Below, piece by piece: positions 7,203 through 15,901 of a DNA stretch of 64,000 bases (position 1 is the first letter of the stretch; every line of letters starts with the position of its first letter). The notes beneath the pieces are model-generated. The model had not been told where the DNA came from, searched no databases, and saw nothing but the letters and a program-made list of their open reading frames with translations. The position numbers and the translations under genes are program-made. This DNA is from Micromonospora globbae (GTDB lineage: Bacteria; Actinomycetota; Actinomycetes; Mycobacteriales; Micromonosporaceae), in assembly GCF_003610785.1 (NCBI RefSeq), contig NZ_RAQQ01000011.1, forward strand, positions 62,001-126,000, written 5' to 3'.

Positions 7203-8194
7203 AGCGTCGCGGAGAGCGCCTTGACCGGCATCTTCAGATCCTCCAGCAGCGCCAGGTCCTCCGTGGCCGGGCGGCCGAGGGTGGTCAGGTAGTTGCCGAC
7301 GATCACCGCGTTGATGCCGCCCAGCAGACCGTCGCGGGTGCCGAGGTCGCCGAGGGTGATCTCGCGGCCGCCCGCGTACCGGAGGATGGTCCGCGGCATG
7401 GCCAGCCGGAACGCGGCGATGGCCCGCAGCGCGTCCTTCCCCTCCACCACCGGACGGTCACCAAGTGGCGTGCCGGGCCGCGGGTTCAGGAAGTTCAGCG
7501 GCACCTCGTGCGGGTCCAGCTCGGCGAGCTGCGCCGCGAACTCCGCGCGCTGCTCGACGCTCTCGCCCAGGCCCAGGATGCCGCCGCAGCAGACCTCCAT
7601 GCCCGAGTCCCGCACCATCCGCAGCGTCTCCCAGCGCTCCTCCCAGGTGTGCGTGGTCACCACGTGGGGGAAGTAGGAGCGGCAGGTCTCCAGGTTGTGG
7701 TTGTAGCGGTGCACACCCATGTCGACCAGCTCGTCGACCTGCTCCTGCGTGAGCATGCCGAGCGAGGCGGCGACCTGGATGTCGACCTCCGCCTTGATGG
7801 CGGCCACACCCTCGCGCATCTGCTTCATCAGCCGGGCGTCCGGCCCGCGTACGGCCGCCACGATGCAGAACTCCGTCGCCCCCGTCGCCGCGGTCTGCTT
7901 CGCCGCCTCGACCAGCGACGGGATGTCCAGCCAGACCGAGCGGACCGGCGAGGTGAACAGTCCGGACTGCGAGCAGAAGTGGCAGTCCTCCGGGCAGCCG
8001 CCCGTCTTGAGCGAGACGATCCCCTCGACCTCGACCTCCGGGCCGCACCAGCGCATCCGCACCTCGTGGGCGAGCTGGAGTGCGGCGGGCAGGTGCTCGT
8101 CGGGGAGGTTCAACACGGCGAGGACGCCGGCCTGGTCGAGGCCGACGCCGTCACCCAGGACCTGGGTGCGGGCCTGGTCGAGGATCTCTGGCAT
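7199..8194 (-). CDS. bioB: Biotin synthase
   Basis: A 331-residue radical SAM enzyme that inserts sulfur into dethiobiotin, the last step of biotin synthesis. The radical SAM cluster motif CxxxCxxC appears in [14 protein letters not shown], followed by the family signatures [33 protein letters not shown] and [11 protein letters not shown]. Length is normal for actinobacterial BioB. No ribosome site precedes the ATG at 8194. A TAGGGT -10 box (8207-8202) with TTACCT 18 bases further upstream places the transcription start at or next to the ATG, so the mRNA may be leaderless. It is divergent from bioF and coupled to bsaP. Confidence 0.97.
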   Translation of the reverse strand: MPEILDQARTQVLGDGVGLDQAGVLAVLNLPDEHLPAALQLAHEVRMRWCGPEVEVEGIVSLKTGGCPEDCHFCSQSGLFTSPVRSVWLDIPSLVEAAKQTAATGATEFCIVAAVRGPDARLMKQMREGVAAIKAEVDIQVAASLGMLTQEQVDELVDMGVHRYNHNLETCRSYFPHVVTTHTWEERWETLRMVRDSGMEVCCGGILGLGESVEQRAEFAAQLAELDPHEVPLNFLNPRPGTPLGDRPVVEGKDALRAIAAFRLAMPRTILRYAGGREITLGDLGTRDGLLGGINAVIVGNYLTTLGRPATEDLALLEDLKMPVKALSATL

Positions 8195-8363
8195 GGCTCG
8201 TACCCTACAAGGCCCCCCACCGGGCAGGTAACGGCTGCGCCGGGGGCGTGAGCGCGGTCGCGGCGCCCCCGAGTGGATCCGCCGGCCGGGATCCGGGGGG
8301 TGGTAACTTCGCCCGGCGGAGGCGGCCGGAAACGGCCGGTGGAAGCGGCGACGAGGGGGCACG

Positions 8364-9500
8364 GTGGCGGACTGGCTGGCGGCGCTCCACCGCCGCGCCG
8401 AGCTGCGGGCGAAGGCCGGGCTGACCCGGCGGCTGCACCCGCGCTCCGCCGGGGAGACGGTCACCGACCTCGCCGGCAACGACTACCTCGGCCTGGCCAC
8501 CCACCCCGAGGTCACCGCGGCCGCCGCGCGGGCCCTGTCGGCGTACGGCCTGGGGGCGACCGGCTCCCGCCTCGTGCGCGGCTCCACCGACGCGCACCAC
8601 GCGCTCGAGGACGCGCTGGCCGACTGGCTCGGCGCGGACCGCGCCCTGGTCTTCTCCTCCGGCTACCTGGCCAACCTCGGGGCGCTGCGCGCGCTCGTCC
8701 AACCGCGGACGCTGCTGGTCTCCGACGCGCACAACCACGCCTCGCTCATCGACGGCTGCCGGATCTCCGGCGCGGAGACGGTGGTCACCCCGCACACCGA
8801 CGTCGCCGCGGTGGCGGCCGCCCTCGCGGCGGCTCCGGGCCGACCGGCCGTGGTGGTCACCGAGTCGGTCTTCTCGGTCGACGGTGACCTCGCCCCGCTG
8901 GCCGAGCTGCACGCCGTCGCCCGCCGGCACGGCGCGCTGCTGCTGGTCGACGACGCGCACGGGCTCGGCGTCACCGGGCCGGCCGGCGCCGGCGCCGTCG
9001 CCGCCGCGGGCCTGGCGGGCCAGCCGGACGTGGTGGTGACCGCCACCCTCTCCAAGGCGCTCGGCGGCGCGGGCGGACTGGTGGCCGGGCCGGCCGAGTT
9101 CGTCCGGCACCTCGTCGAGACCGGACGCACGTTCATCTTCGACACGGCGCTGCCGCCCGCCGTCGCGGCCGGCGTGCGCGCCGCGGTCGACCTGGCCCGG
9201 GCCGCCGACCCGCTCCGCGCCGAGCTGGCCGACCGGGCCGCGCTCGCCGTACGCCGGCTGCGCGCCGCCGGTCTCACCGTCTCCGACCCGGACGCGGCGG
9301 TGATCTCGGTGACCGCTCCGGGCCCCGAGGCGGCGACGGCGTGGGCCGCGGACTGCCGCGACCGGGGGGTCGCCGTGGGCTGCTTCCGCCCGCCGTCCAC
9401 ACCCGACACCCGCTCGCGGCTGCGGCTGACCCTCAACGCGGGTGTGCCGCGGGAGGACTTCGTGCGGGCGCTGGAGGTCATCGTGGAGTGTGCACCGTGA
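8364..9500 (+). CDS. bioF: 8-amino-7-oxononanoate synthase
   Basis: A 378-residue PLP enzyme joining pimeloyl thioester and alanine in biotin synthesis. Seen are [13 protein letters not shown] near the start, [13 protein letters not shown], the [10 protein letters not shown] aspartate region that contacts PLP, and the lysine loop [11 protein letters not shown]. The GTG at 8364 begins the protein nine residues before the AELRAKAGL segment, as in relatives. A TAACTT -10-like box lies near 8304. The stop TGA (9498-9500) overlaps a GTG, beginning a chain of two mini-ORFs that leads into bioD. bioA is not in this window. Confidence 0.96.
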   Translation: MADWLAALHRRAELRAKAGLTRRLHPRSAGETVTDLAGNDYLGLATHPEVTAAAARALSAYGLGATGSRLVRGSTDAHHALEDALADWLGADRALVFSSGYLANLGALRALVQPRTLLVSDAHNHASLIDGCRISGAETVVTPHTDVAAVAAALAAAPGRPAVVVTESVFSVDGDLAPLAELHAVARRHGALLLVDDAHGLGVTGPAGAGAVAAAGLAGQPDVVVTATLSKALGGAGGLVAGPAEFVRHLVETGRTFIFDTALPPAVAAGVRAAVDLARAADPLRAELADRAALAVRRLRAAGLTVSDPDAAVISVTAPGPEAATAWAADCRDRGVAVGCFRPPSTPDTRSRLRLTLNAGVPREDFVRALEVIVECAP

Positions 9501-9610
9501 GCGCGAGGAGTGAGCCGGTTTTGCGAGCCCCGCAGTCGCGAACGAAGGTGACACCGTGAGCGCGAGGAGTGAGCCGGGTTTGCGAGCCCCGCAGTCGCGA
9601 ACGAAGGTGA
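9493..9610 (+). repeat. 59-bp tandem repeat between bioF and bioD
   Basis: Two 59-bp units (9493-9551 and 9552-9610) followed by a 9-base third start (CACCGTGAG at 9611). The copies differ at a single position (GGTTTT versus GGGTTT). Each unit begins with a GTGA that serves as stop of the frame before and start of the next, and ends with a GAAGGTGA ribosome-site-like sequence. A period of 59 is 3n-1, exactly what is needed to chain frames through 4-base overlaps. Confidence 0.92.
9497..9559 (+). CDS. 20-codon linker mini-ORF, copy 1
   Basis: A GTG-to-TGA frame reading [20 protein letters not shown]. Its GTG overlaps the bioF stop and its stop overlaps the start of copy 2. Whether the peptide matters is unknown. 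The simplest reading is a relay that carries ribosomes from bioF to bioD after insertion of a dispersed element. Confidence 0.55.
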   Translation: MSARSEPVLRAPQSRTKVTP

Positions 9611-9618
9611 CACCGTGA
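9556..9618 (+). CDS. 20-codon linker mini-ORF, copy 2
   Basis: The second copy of the mini-ORF, reading VSARSEPGLRAPQSRTKVTP (one residue differs from copy 1). Its stop TGA (9616-9618) overlaps the GTG start of bioD at 9615, completing an unbroken bioF, mini-ORF, mini-ORF, bioD chain. Confidence 0.55.
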   Translation: MSARSEPGLRAPQSRTKVTP

Positions 9619-10352
9619 GTGGTACGACCACGCCGTGGCGGGGACCGGTCGTGGTGACCGGCACGGACACCGAGGTGGGCAAGACGGTCGTGACCGCGGC
9701 GATCACCGCGGCGGCGCAGGCCGCGGGGCTGCGGGTGGCGGTCCTCAAGCCCGGCCAGACCGGTACGGCGACCGGCGAGCCCGGCGACGTGGACGCCGTG
9801 CAGCGGCTGGCCGCCCCGCTCACCGGGCGGACCCTGGCCAGCTACCCCGACCCGCTCGCCCCGCTCACGGCCGCGCGGGTGGCCGAGCTGGAGCCGCTGG
9901 AGCTCTACACCGCGGTCGACGCGGTACGTGAGGAGGCGGACAAGCACGACCTGGTGCTGGTGGAGGGGGCCGGCGGGCTGCTCGTGCCGATGGGACTGCG
10001 CCCGTCGGGCGAGCCGTGGACGGTGGCCGACCTGGCCGTCTCGCTCGGCGCGCCGGCCGTGGTGGTCGCCCGGGCCGGGCTGGGCACCCTCAACCACACC
10101 GCGCTGACCCTGGAGGCGCTGGACCGCCGTGCCGTGCCCGCCGGGGTGGTCATCGGCGCCTGGCCGGCCGCGCCGGAGCTGGTGCACTGGACCAACCTCA
10201 GCGACCTGGTGCCGAAGCTGCTCGGCGCCCTGCCGGCCGGCGCCGGCGCCATGGATCCGGGCGTGTTCCGGCGGTCGGCGCCGGGCTGGCTCACCCCGGC
10301 GCTGCACGGGGTGCTCGACGACTGGCGCGCCTGGGCCGAGGAGATCGGCTGA
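9615..10352 (+). CDS. bioD: Dethiobiotin synthetase
   Basis: A 245-residue ATP-dependent carboxylase that closes the ureido ring of dethiobiotin. The P-loop is VTGTDTEVGKT (residues about 14-24); other signatures are VLKPGQTG and VEGAGGLLVPMG. Length is normal. The GTG start overlaps the second linker mini-ORF stop and uses the GAAGGTGA site at the end of the 59-bp repeat, so its expression should depend on translation through that repeat. It completes the divergent bioB/bioFD locus. Confidence 0.96.
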   Translation: MSGTTTPWRGPVVVTGTDTEVGKTVVTAAITAAAQAAGLRVAVLKPGQTGTATGEPGDVDAVQRLAAPLTGRTLASYPDPLAPLTAARVAELEPLELYTAVDAVREEADKHDLVLVEGAGGLLVPMGLRPSGEPWTVADLAVSLGAPAVVVARAGLGTLNHTALTLEALDRRAVPAGVVIGAWPAAPELVHWTNLSDLVPKLLGALPAGAGAMDPGVFRRSAPGWLTPALHGVLDDWRAWAEEIG

Positions 10353-10424
10353 AGACCTGACTTTCGTCGGTGCCCGCCCGCGCCGTCGGTGGGTAGCCTG
10401 GCCGCCGTGACCAGGGGGGATGGG

Positions 10425-11975
10425 GTGCGTACGCTGCGGCGCGCGCTGGCGGAGCGGCCGTGGCTGCCGCGCGACCTGCTGCTCTGGGCGGTGGTGGCCG
10501 CCCCGGTCGGGTACGCGGGCGTCACGCCGCCCCAGCGGCCGTACGGCTTGGCCGTGCTGGCCGTCGCGCTGCTGATGCTCGCCACGGCCGTGGGGGTGAG
10601 CCGGCGCTGGCCGCTGGCCGCGCTGGTGATCACGGTGCTCGGCTCGCTGATCGACGGCAACTTCGTGTTCGCCATCCCGGTCTTCAGTTACCTCGTGGGG
10701 CGGCGGAGCGCCGACGCCCGCCCGGCCGCGGCGGCGTTCGCCCTGATCGCGGCGGGTGGCACCCTGCTCAACCTGGGGCTGCTCGGCACCGGAACGACCA
10801 CCTGGTTCCTGCTCGCCGCGGTGCTCCTGGTGGCCGGTGTCTTCCCGTGGCTGGTGGGCCGGTACCGGCGGCAGCAGCAGGAGCTGGCCGACGCGGGCCG
10901 CCGCTACTCCGACGCACTGGTCCGGGAGGAGCGCGGCGTGGCCGAGCGGGTGCGGCTGCGGGAGCGGGCCCGGATCGCGCAGGAGATGCACGACTCCCTG
11001 GGGCACGACCTGAGCCTGATCGCGCTGCGCGCCGCCGCCCTGGAGGTGGCCGCCGACGCCGATCCCCGGCACCGGGCCGCCGCGGGGGAACTGCGGGCGA
11101 GCGTGGCCGCCGCCACCGAGCGGCTGCACGAGATCATCGGGCTGCTCCGCGAGGAGGGCGCGGGCACGCGGCCGGCCGACGAGAGCGTCGCGGATCTGGT
11201 CGACGGGGCGCGGGAGGCGGGCATGGCGGTACGGCTCGAGGCGTCCGTCGACGCGGGCGAGCTGCCGGCGCTGGTCGGCCACGCCGCGCACCGGGTGGTG
11301 CGCGAGGCGCTGACGAACGCCGCCCGGTACGCGCCGGGCGCCACCGTCGACGTGCGCCTCGACCGGGTGGGCGACCGGGTGGAGGTGGCGGTGGTCAACG
11401 CGCCGCCGCCGGCCGGCCCGCTGCCCGGGCCGCCCTCGCACGGCAGCGGGCTGGTGGCGCTCGCCGAGCGGGTACGCCTCGCCGGCGGTTCCCTGGACGC
11501 CGGCCCCCGGGCCGAGGGTGGCTTCGCCGTACGGGCCTCGCTCCCGGCGACCGCCTCCGCCCCCGCCGGACGTCCGGTGCCCGACGACGGGCCGCGCCGG
11601 CACGACGACGTGCCGGTCCCGACCGAGCGACCCGCGGACGCCGAGCGGCGGCTGCGCGACGCGCGCCGTCGGGTGCGGCGGAGCCTGCTCGTGGCGTTCG
11701 GTGCCCCGGTCGCGCTGGCGCTGGCCCTGTCGCTCGTCTACTACCCGCTGGCGACGGCCGGCACGGTGCTCGACGAGGAGACCTTCGACAGCCTCCCGGT
11801 GGGCGCGAGCCGCGCCGACCTGTCGGGGCTGCCCCGGCGGCAGCTGGACCGGCCGGTGTGGGTCGACCGGGACGGGTGCGAGTACTACACCGACGGAAAC
11901 TTCCCCCTGGCCGCGCCGACCTGGCGGCTCTGCTTCGCCGAGGAGCGCCTGATCAGCAAGGAGCGGATGCCGTGA
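10425..11975 (+). CDS. Sensor histidine kinase with an unusual C-terminal membrane extension
   Basis: A NarL/LuxR-class two-component kinase. Four to five N-terminal membrane helices (about residues 15-140) are followed by a HisKA_3 domain with the phosphorylated histidine in EMHDSLGHDLSLIALR (about residue 188) and a HATPase domain (HRVVREALTNAARYAPG, then HGSGLVALAERVRLAGG). Most such kinases stop there. This one adds about 140 residues: a charged linker, one more membrane helix (SLLVAFGAPVALALALSLVY) and an outward domain with two cysteines (DGCEYYTDG, WRLCFAEE). The GTG at 10425 follows an AGGGGGGA site; the GTG at 10407 is possible. Its stop overlaps the regulator's GTG (GTGA). Confidence 0.88.
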   Translation: MRTLRRALAERPWLPRDLLLWAVVAAPVGYAGVTPPQRPYGLAVLAVALLMLATAVGVSRRWPLAALVITVLGSLIDGNFVFAIPVFSYLVGRRSADARPAAAAFALIAAGGTLLNLGLLGTGTTTWFLLAAVLLVAGVFPWLVGRYRRQQQELADAGRRYSDALVREERGVAERVRLRERARIAQEMHDSLGHDLSLIALRAAALEVAADADPRHRAAAGELRASVAAATERLHEIIGLLREEGAGTRPADESVADLVDGAREAGMAVRLEASVDAGELPALVGHAAHRVVREALTNAARYAPGATVDVRLDRVGDRVEVAVVNAPPPAGPLPGPPSHGSGLVALAERVRLAGGSLDAGPRAEGGFAVRASLPATASAPAGRPVPDDGPRRHDDVPVPTERPADAERRLRDARRRVRRSLLVAFGAPVALALALSLVYYPLATAGTVLDEETFDSLPVGASRADLSGLPRRQLDRPVWVDRDGCEYYTDGNFPLAAPTWRLCFAEERLISKERMP

Positions 11976-12649
11976 CGACGGACGACGGCGCGCCGGCGCC
12001 GGTGCGGGTCGTGCTCGCCGACGACGAGGCGATGATCCGGGCCGGGGTGCGGGCGATCCTCGCCACCGACCCGGGTATCGAGGTGGTGGCCGAGGCGGGC
12101 GACGGCCGGGCGGCCGTGGAGCTCGTCCGGGCGCACCGGCCGTCGGTCGCCCTGCTGGACATCCGGATGCCGAAGCTCGACGGGTTGAGCGCCGCCGCCG
12201 AGATCCGCCGGCTGGTGCCGCAGACCGCCACGGTCATGCTCACGACGTTCGGCGAGGACGACCACGTGGCACGGGCGCTCGGGCACGGGGCGAGCGGTTT
12301 CCTGCTCAAGTCCGGGGATCCGCGCGAGCTGATCGCCGGTGTCCACGCGGTCGCCGACGGCGGGGCGTACCTGTCGCCCCGGGTGGCCCGCCGCGTCATC
12401 GAGCTGGGCGGCGGGCGGCTGGCCCGGCGTCCGGCGGCCCGGGACCGTACGGCGGGGCTCACCGACCGAGAGCGGGAGGTGCTCGCGCTGGTCGGGGCGG
12501 GCCTGTCCAACGCCGAGATCGCCCGCCGGCTGCACCTGGTCGAGGGCACCGTGAAGACGTATCTGACGAGCATCTTCACCCGCCTGGAGGTCCGCAACCG
12601 GGTGCAGGCGGCGATCATCGCGTACGAGGCGGGGCTCGTCGAGGAGTAG
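11972..12649 (+). CDS. NarL/FixJ-type response regulator
   Basis: A 225-residue regulator paired with the kinase just upstream. The receiver domain has the acidic pair in VLADDEAMIRAG, the phosphorylated aspartate in ALLDIRMPKLDG and the conserved lysine in GFLLKSGDP. The C-terminal LuxR-type helix-turn-helix is LTDREREVLALVGAGLSNAE onward. The GTG start overlaps the kinase stop. Kinases of this class are often encoded beside ABC exporters they control, and an exporter operon lies convergently just downstream, so it is a candidate target. Confidence 0.93.
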   Translation: MTTDDGAPAPVRVVLADDEAMIRAGVRAILATDPGIEVVAEAGDGRAAVELVRAHRPSVALLDIRMPKLDGLSAAAEIRRLVPQTATVMLTTFGEDDHVARALGHGASGFLLKSGDPRELIAGVHAVADGGAYLSPRVARRVIELGGGRLARRPAARDRTAGLTDREREVLALVGAGLSNAEIARRLHLVEGTVKTYLTSIFTRLEVRNRVQAAIIAYEAGLVEE

Positions 12650-12706
12650 CGGGCTCCCCGGGCTCGGGGGCCGGGGTGCGCCCCTCGAGGGTCCGCTCGG
12701 GCCGCT

Positions 12707-12745
12707 GCGCCGGTTCCCCGGGCTTGGGGCCCGGGGAACCGGCGC
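12707..12745. terminator. Bidirectional terminator hairpin
   Basis: Perfect 16-bp arms GCGCCGGTTCCCCGGG (12707-12722) and complement (12730-12745) with a seven-base loop. It lies between the response regulator and the convergent ABC permease gene and can serve both. Confidence 0.88.
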
Positions 12746-12750
12746 GGTGC

Positions 12751-13542
12751 TCAGGCGTCGCGGCGGCGCAGGGCGGCCCGTCCGAGTGCCAGCGCGGCGA
12801 CCGCCCAGCCGGCGAGCAGCAGCAGCCCCACGACCGACGGGTAGGGTTCGCCGTCCCCGGCCAGGAAGTGGGCGCCCGCCACCCCGGGGAAGGCGTCCGC
12901 GATCCGGGTGAGCACGGTGATGCCCGGTTCCTGCAGCGACAGCGGCACGATCATGAGGGCGGCCACGAGCACCACGAGCGTGAGCACGGCGCTGCGCAGC
13001 GCGGCCCCCAGCCCGAGGGCCAGCACGCCGACCAGCGCCAGGTAGGCGGCGAACGCCACCACGTCCCGGACGGTGCCGGCCGCCGGGACGGTGCCCCACT
13101 CGCCGAGCACCGGCCGGGCCACGAGCGCGCCGACGCCGCCGAGCAGCAGGCCGAGTGGGAACGTCACGCCCGCCGTCACCACGGCCTTCGCCAGCAGTAC
13201 GCGGCCGCGCGACGGGGTGCACTGCAACGTCGTACGGATGGTGCGGCTCGTGAACTCGCTGGTGATCGCGAGCAGCCCGAGGGCCAGCACGGCGTACTGG
13301 GCCAGCTCCACCGAGGCGGTGACGATGCTGCCCACGGTGACGATCCCCGCGTCGTCGGCCGGGTCGTCGTTGGTGTTGGCGTTGGCCGCGTAGATCGCGA
13401 GCTGCCCGGCGGTGGCGGCGGTCACCAGCACCGCGGCCAGCAGCGTCCACCAGGTGCCGCGTACCGACCAGAGCTTGGTCCACTCGGCGGCGACGGCGCC
13501 GCCGAAGCCGGCCGGCCGACGGGCGTGGTGCGGGGTGGTCAC
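12751..13542 (-). CDS. ABC-2 type transporter permease
   Basis: A 263-residue membrane protein with about six hydrophobic helices. It begins with the cytoplasmic AAEWTKLWSVRGTWWTLL segment typical of actinobacterial ABC-2 permeases and contains AITSEFTSRTIRTTLQCTPS, the coupling region that meets the ATPase. The GTG at 13542 overlaps the ATPase stop (GTGA). Together with the ATPase it forms a two-gene exporter for an unknown substrate. Such pairs often give resistance to antimicrobial peptides or export signals. Confidence 0.9.
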   Translation of the reverse strand: MTTPHHARRPAGFGGAVAAEWTKLWSVRGTWWTLLAAVLVTAATAGQLAIYAANANTNDDPADDAGIVTVGSIVTASVELAQYAVLALGLLAITSEFTSRTIRTTLQCTPSRGRVLLAKAVVTAGVTFPLGLLLGGVGALVARPVLGEWGTVPAAGTVRDVVAFAAYLALVGVLALGLGAALRSAVLTLVVLVAALMIVPLSLQEPGITVLTRIADAFPGVAGAHFLAGDGEPYPSVVGLLLLAGWAVAALALGRAALRRRDA

Positions 13543-14468
13543 CGGTCGTCACCTCCGGGTGCGCCGGCGTACTCGACGCTGCCGGCGGTCAGCTCCATGA
13601 ACGCGCGTTCCAGCGACGCGCCCTGCGGGCTCAGTTCGTGCAGGCGCACCCCCAGCTCGTACGCCAGGTCGCCGACCCGGTCGACGGTGACGCCGTTGAC
13701 GGTCAGCTCGTCGGGACCGGCCGCCTCCACGGTGGCGCCGGTCGCGGCGAGCCGGTCGGCGAGCGAGGCCAGTCCGTCCGGGTGCGGGCTGCGGACCCGC
13801 ACGGCGCGGGTGCTGTCCGCGACCACGTCGCCGATCGGCGCGTCGGCGAGCAGCCGCCCGCGGCCGATGACCACCAGTTGGTCGGCGGTGAGCTGCATCT
13901 CGCTCATGAGGTGGCTGGACACGAAGACGGTCCGTCCCTGCCGGGCGAGGGAGCGCATGAGCTGGCGTACCCAGCGCACCCCGTCCGGGTCGAGACCGTT
14001 GACCGGCTCGTCGAACATCAGCACCGGCGGGTCACCGAGCAGCGCCCCGGCGATGCCGAGCCGCTGGCCCATGCCGAGGGACAGGGTGCGTCCCGGCTTG
14101 GCGGCGGCCCGGTCGTCCAGTCCGACGGTGGCGAGCACCTCGTCGACCCGGCGGGCCGGGATGCCGTTGCTGCGGGCCATCGCGAGCAGGTGGGCGCGCC
14201 CGGACCGGGCGGGGTGGATCGCCGTGGCGTCGAGCAGCGCCCCCACCTCGTACAGCGGATGCCGCAACCGCCGGTACGGCCGGCCGCCGATGAGGGCCTC
14301 GCCGGCGGTGGGCCGGTCGAGGCCGAGGATCATGCGCATGGTGGTGGACTTGCCGGCGCCGTTGGGGCCGAGGAAGCCGGTGACCCGGCCGGGTGCGATG
14401 TCGACGGTCAGGGCGTCGACGGCGGTCGTCGCCCCGAACCGTTTCGTCAGGCCACGTAATGTGATCAT
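13539..14468 (-). CDS. ABC transporter ATP-binding protein
   Basis: A 309-residue ATPase of the drug/peptide-exporter class. Walker A is GFLGPNGAGKSTTMR (about residues 31-45), the signature region is TLSLGMGQRLGIAGALLGDP, Walker B is VLMFDEPVNGLDPDG, and the switch is VFVSSHLMSEM. The signature reads LSLGMGQR, normal for the BcrA-like group. About 90 extra C-terminal residues follow the ATPase core, also usual. First gene of the exporter operon, with its promoter presumably between 14469 and the palindrome at 14607. Confidence 0.95.
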   Translation of the reverse strand: MITLRGLTKRFGATTAVDALTVDIAPGRVTGFLGPNGAGKSTTMRMILGLDRPTAGEALIGGRPYRRLRHPLYEVGALLDATAIHPARSGRAHLLAMARSNGIPARRVDEVLATVGLDDRAAAKPGRTLSLGMGQRLGIAGALLGDPPVLMFDEPVNGLDPDGVRWVRQLMRSLARQGRTVFVSSHLMSEMQLTADQLVVIGRGRLLADAPIGDVVADSTRAVRVRSPHPDGLASLADRLAATGATVEAAGPDELTVNGVTVDRVGDLAYELGVRLHELSPQGASLERAFMELTAGSVEYAGAPGGDDR

Positions 14469-14606
14469 GCACCGACGCTAGGCCCACGCAGCCCCGTCCC
14501 ACCGTGCCCGAACGACACCCCCCACCCCCCACTTTCGTCACCCCCGCGCCCCCGCCCCCGCGCCCCCCGCCCCCGCGCCCCCGCGCCCCACCCCCCACCC
14601 CCCGCG

Positions 14607-14686
14607 CCCCGCGATCTTGCAGTTTGTGCCCCTGGAATGTCCTGTGTGCCCCTGTTTGTCGGGGCGGAAAGTGCAAGATCGCGGGG
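14607..14686. repeat. Long interrupted palindrome flanked by C-rich and G-rich tracts
   Basis: Perfect 15-base arms CCCCGCGATCTTGCA (14607-14621) and complement (14672-14686) enclose 50 bases that hold a direct repeat of TGTGCCCCTG and a partly matching inner stem. On the left lie about 90 bases that are nearly all C with some A/G; on the right lie about 40 bases that are nearly all G, so the fold can extend outward. It could terminate the gene to the right (minus-strand P450), or be a dispersed palindromic element. The ATCTTGCA core stands out in this GC-rich sequence. Confidence 0.75.
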
Positions 14687-14731
14687 GGACGGGCGGGCGG
14701 GCGGGCGCGGGGCGGGGGGGAGGGGCGGGGG

Positions 14732-15892
14732 TTAGCGGCGGATCACGAACGCGTCGGGCATCCGGAACGTCAGGTTGTCGGGGCACCAGGGCGCGCGCAC
14801 GACGCTCACCCCGTCGAGGAGCGGCGCGGCTTCCGCGACCACCACGCCCGCCTCCATCCGGGCCAGCACGTCACCGACGCAGCGGTGCGGACCCGCGCCG
14901 AAGGCCAGGTGGCGGCGGGAGCCGCGCTGACCGGGACGGAACTCGTCCGGCGACGCCACGGCCTCCGGGTCCCGCCCGGCCCGGGCCAGCCAGAGCACGA
15001 TGCTCGTGCCCGCCGGCACGGGCGTACCGCCCAGGGTGGTGTCCACCGCCGCCACCCGCCGCCACGTGACGATCGGCGGTTCCAGGCGCAGACCCTCCTC
15101 CACGACGTCCGCGACCGTGATCTCGCCGGTGCGCAACCCCGCCCGTACGGTGGGCTCGCCGGCCAGCCGGTGCAGCAGCAGGGTGAGGAACTGCGAGGTG
15201 GTCTCCTGGCCGGCGACCAGCAGGAAGAACAGTGCACCCACCACCACGTCGGCCGGGTGCCCGGCGGCGCGCAGCCGGGCCGCCAGGCCGCCGCCGGTGG
15301 CCGCGAACTCGCGCAGCACCCGGTGGAAGCGTCCCACCTCGTCGGCCAGCGCGAGCTGCCGGTCGGTGTCCAGCGGCGCCCAGAACAGCTCCAGGGCCGC
15401 CCGGGCGAACGCCTTCACGGCTCCGACCGGCGCGTCCGGCAGCTCGACCATCCGGGCCAGGACGAGCAGCGGCAGGTCGGCGGCGAGTTCCGCGTACAGG
15501 TCGACCGCCGCGCCCGCGTCGAGGGACGCGGCCAGCCGCGCGACCCGCCCGCGGACCAGCGCGGTCAGCCAGGGCCGTTGGGCGGCGACCCGGGTGGGGT
15601 GCAGCGCCTCGGCGACGATCGCGCGGATCTCGGGGTGGCTCGCGCCGGAGTTGTTCGCGAGCGTCGGCGGCAGCCGGAACCGGTGGCCGGCGAGCAGCCG
15701 CAGCGCGGTCACCGGCATCGGGGTCACCGCGTCGAGCGCGTTGTCGGGCCGGTAGGTGACCGGGTCGGTGAGCACCTGGCGAACCAGCGCGTGCCGGGTG
15801 ACCACCAGGTGCTCCACGCCGACGTGGTCCGCCACCCGGGCCACGTCGGGCCAACCGGTGTCGGCGACCTGCGCCCAGCTGCGGAACAGCAC
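14732..15892 (-). CDS. Cytochrome P450
   Basis: A 386-residue soluble bacterial P450 that uses reduced ferredoxin and oxygen to hydroxylate or otherwise oxidise a substrate. Landmarks are the I-helix LLVAGQETTSQFL with the Thr pair, the K-helix E-x-x-R in EEGLRLEPP, and the haem-cysteine loop FGAGPHRCVGDVLAR. Only the GTG at 15892 fits as a start because a stop lies four codons upstream. It follows the methyltransferase gene by nine bases, so the two are probably co-transcribed. No ferredoxin gene is nearby. The substrate is unknown. Confidence 0.93.
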   Translation of the reverse strand: MLFRSWAQVADTGWPDVARVADHVGVEHLVVTRHALVRQVLTDPVTYRPDNALDAVTPMPVTALRLLAGHRFRLPPTLANNSGASHPEIRAIVAEALHPTRVAAQRPWLTALVRGRVARLAASLDAGAAVDLYAELAADLPLLVLARMVELPDAPVGAVKAFARAALELFWAPLDTDRQLALADEVGRFHRVLREFAATGGGLAARLRAAGHPADVVVGALFFLLVAGQETTSQFLTLLLHRLAGEPTVRAGLRTGEITVADVVEEGLRLEPPIVTWRRVAAVDTTLGGTPVPAGTSIVLWLARAGRDPEAVASPDEFRPGQRGSRRHLAFGAGPHRCVGDVLARMEAGVVVAEAAPLLDGVSVVRAPWCPDNLTFRMPDAFVIRR

Positions 15893-15901
15893 GCCGACAC
15901 G

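Noticed and set aside
8205-11603. A 1132-codon minus-strand frame across bioF, bioD and the kinase
   Set aside because: It lies antisense to three recognised genes, has low-complexity Arg/Gly/His composition and no domain. It is a shadow frame.
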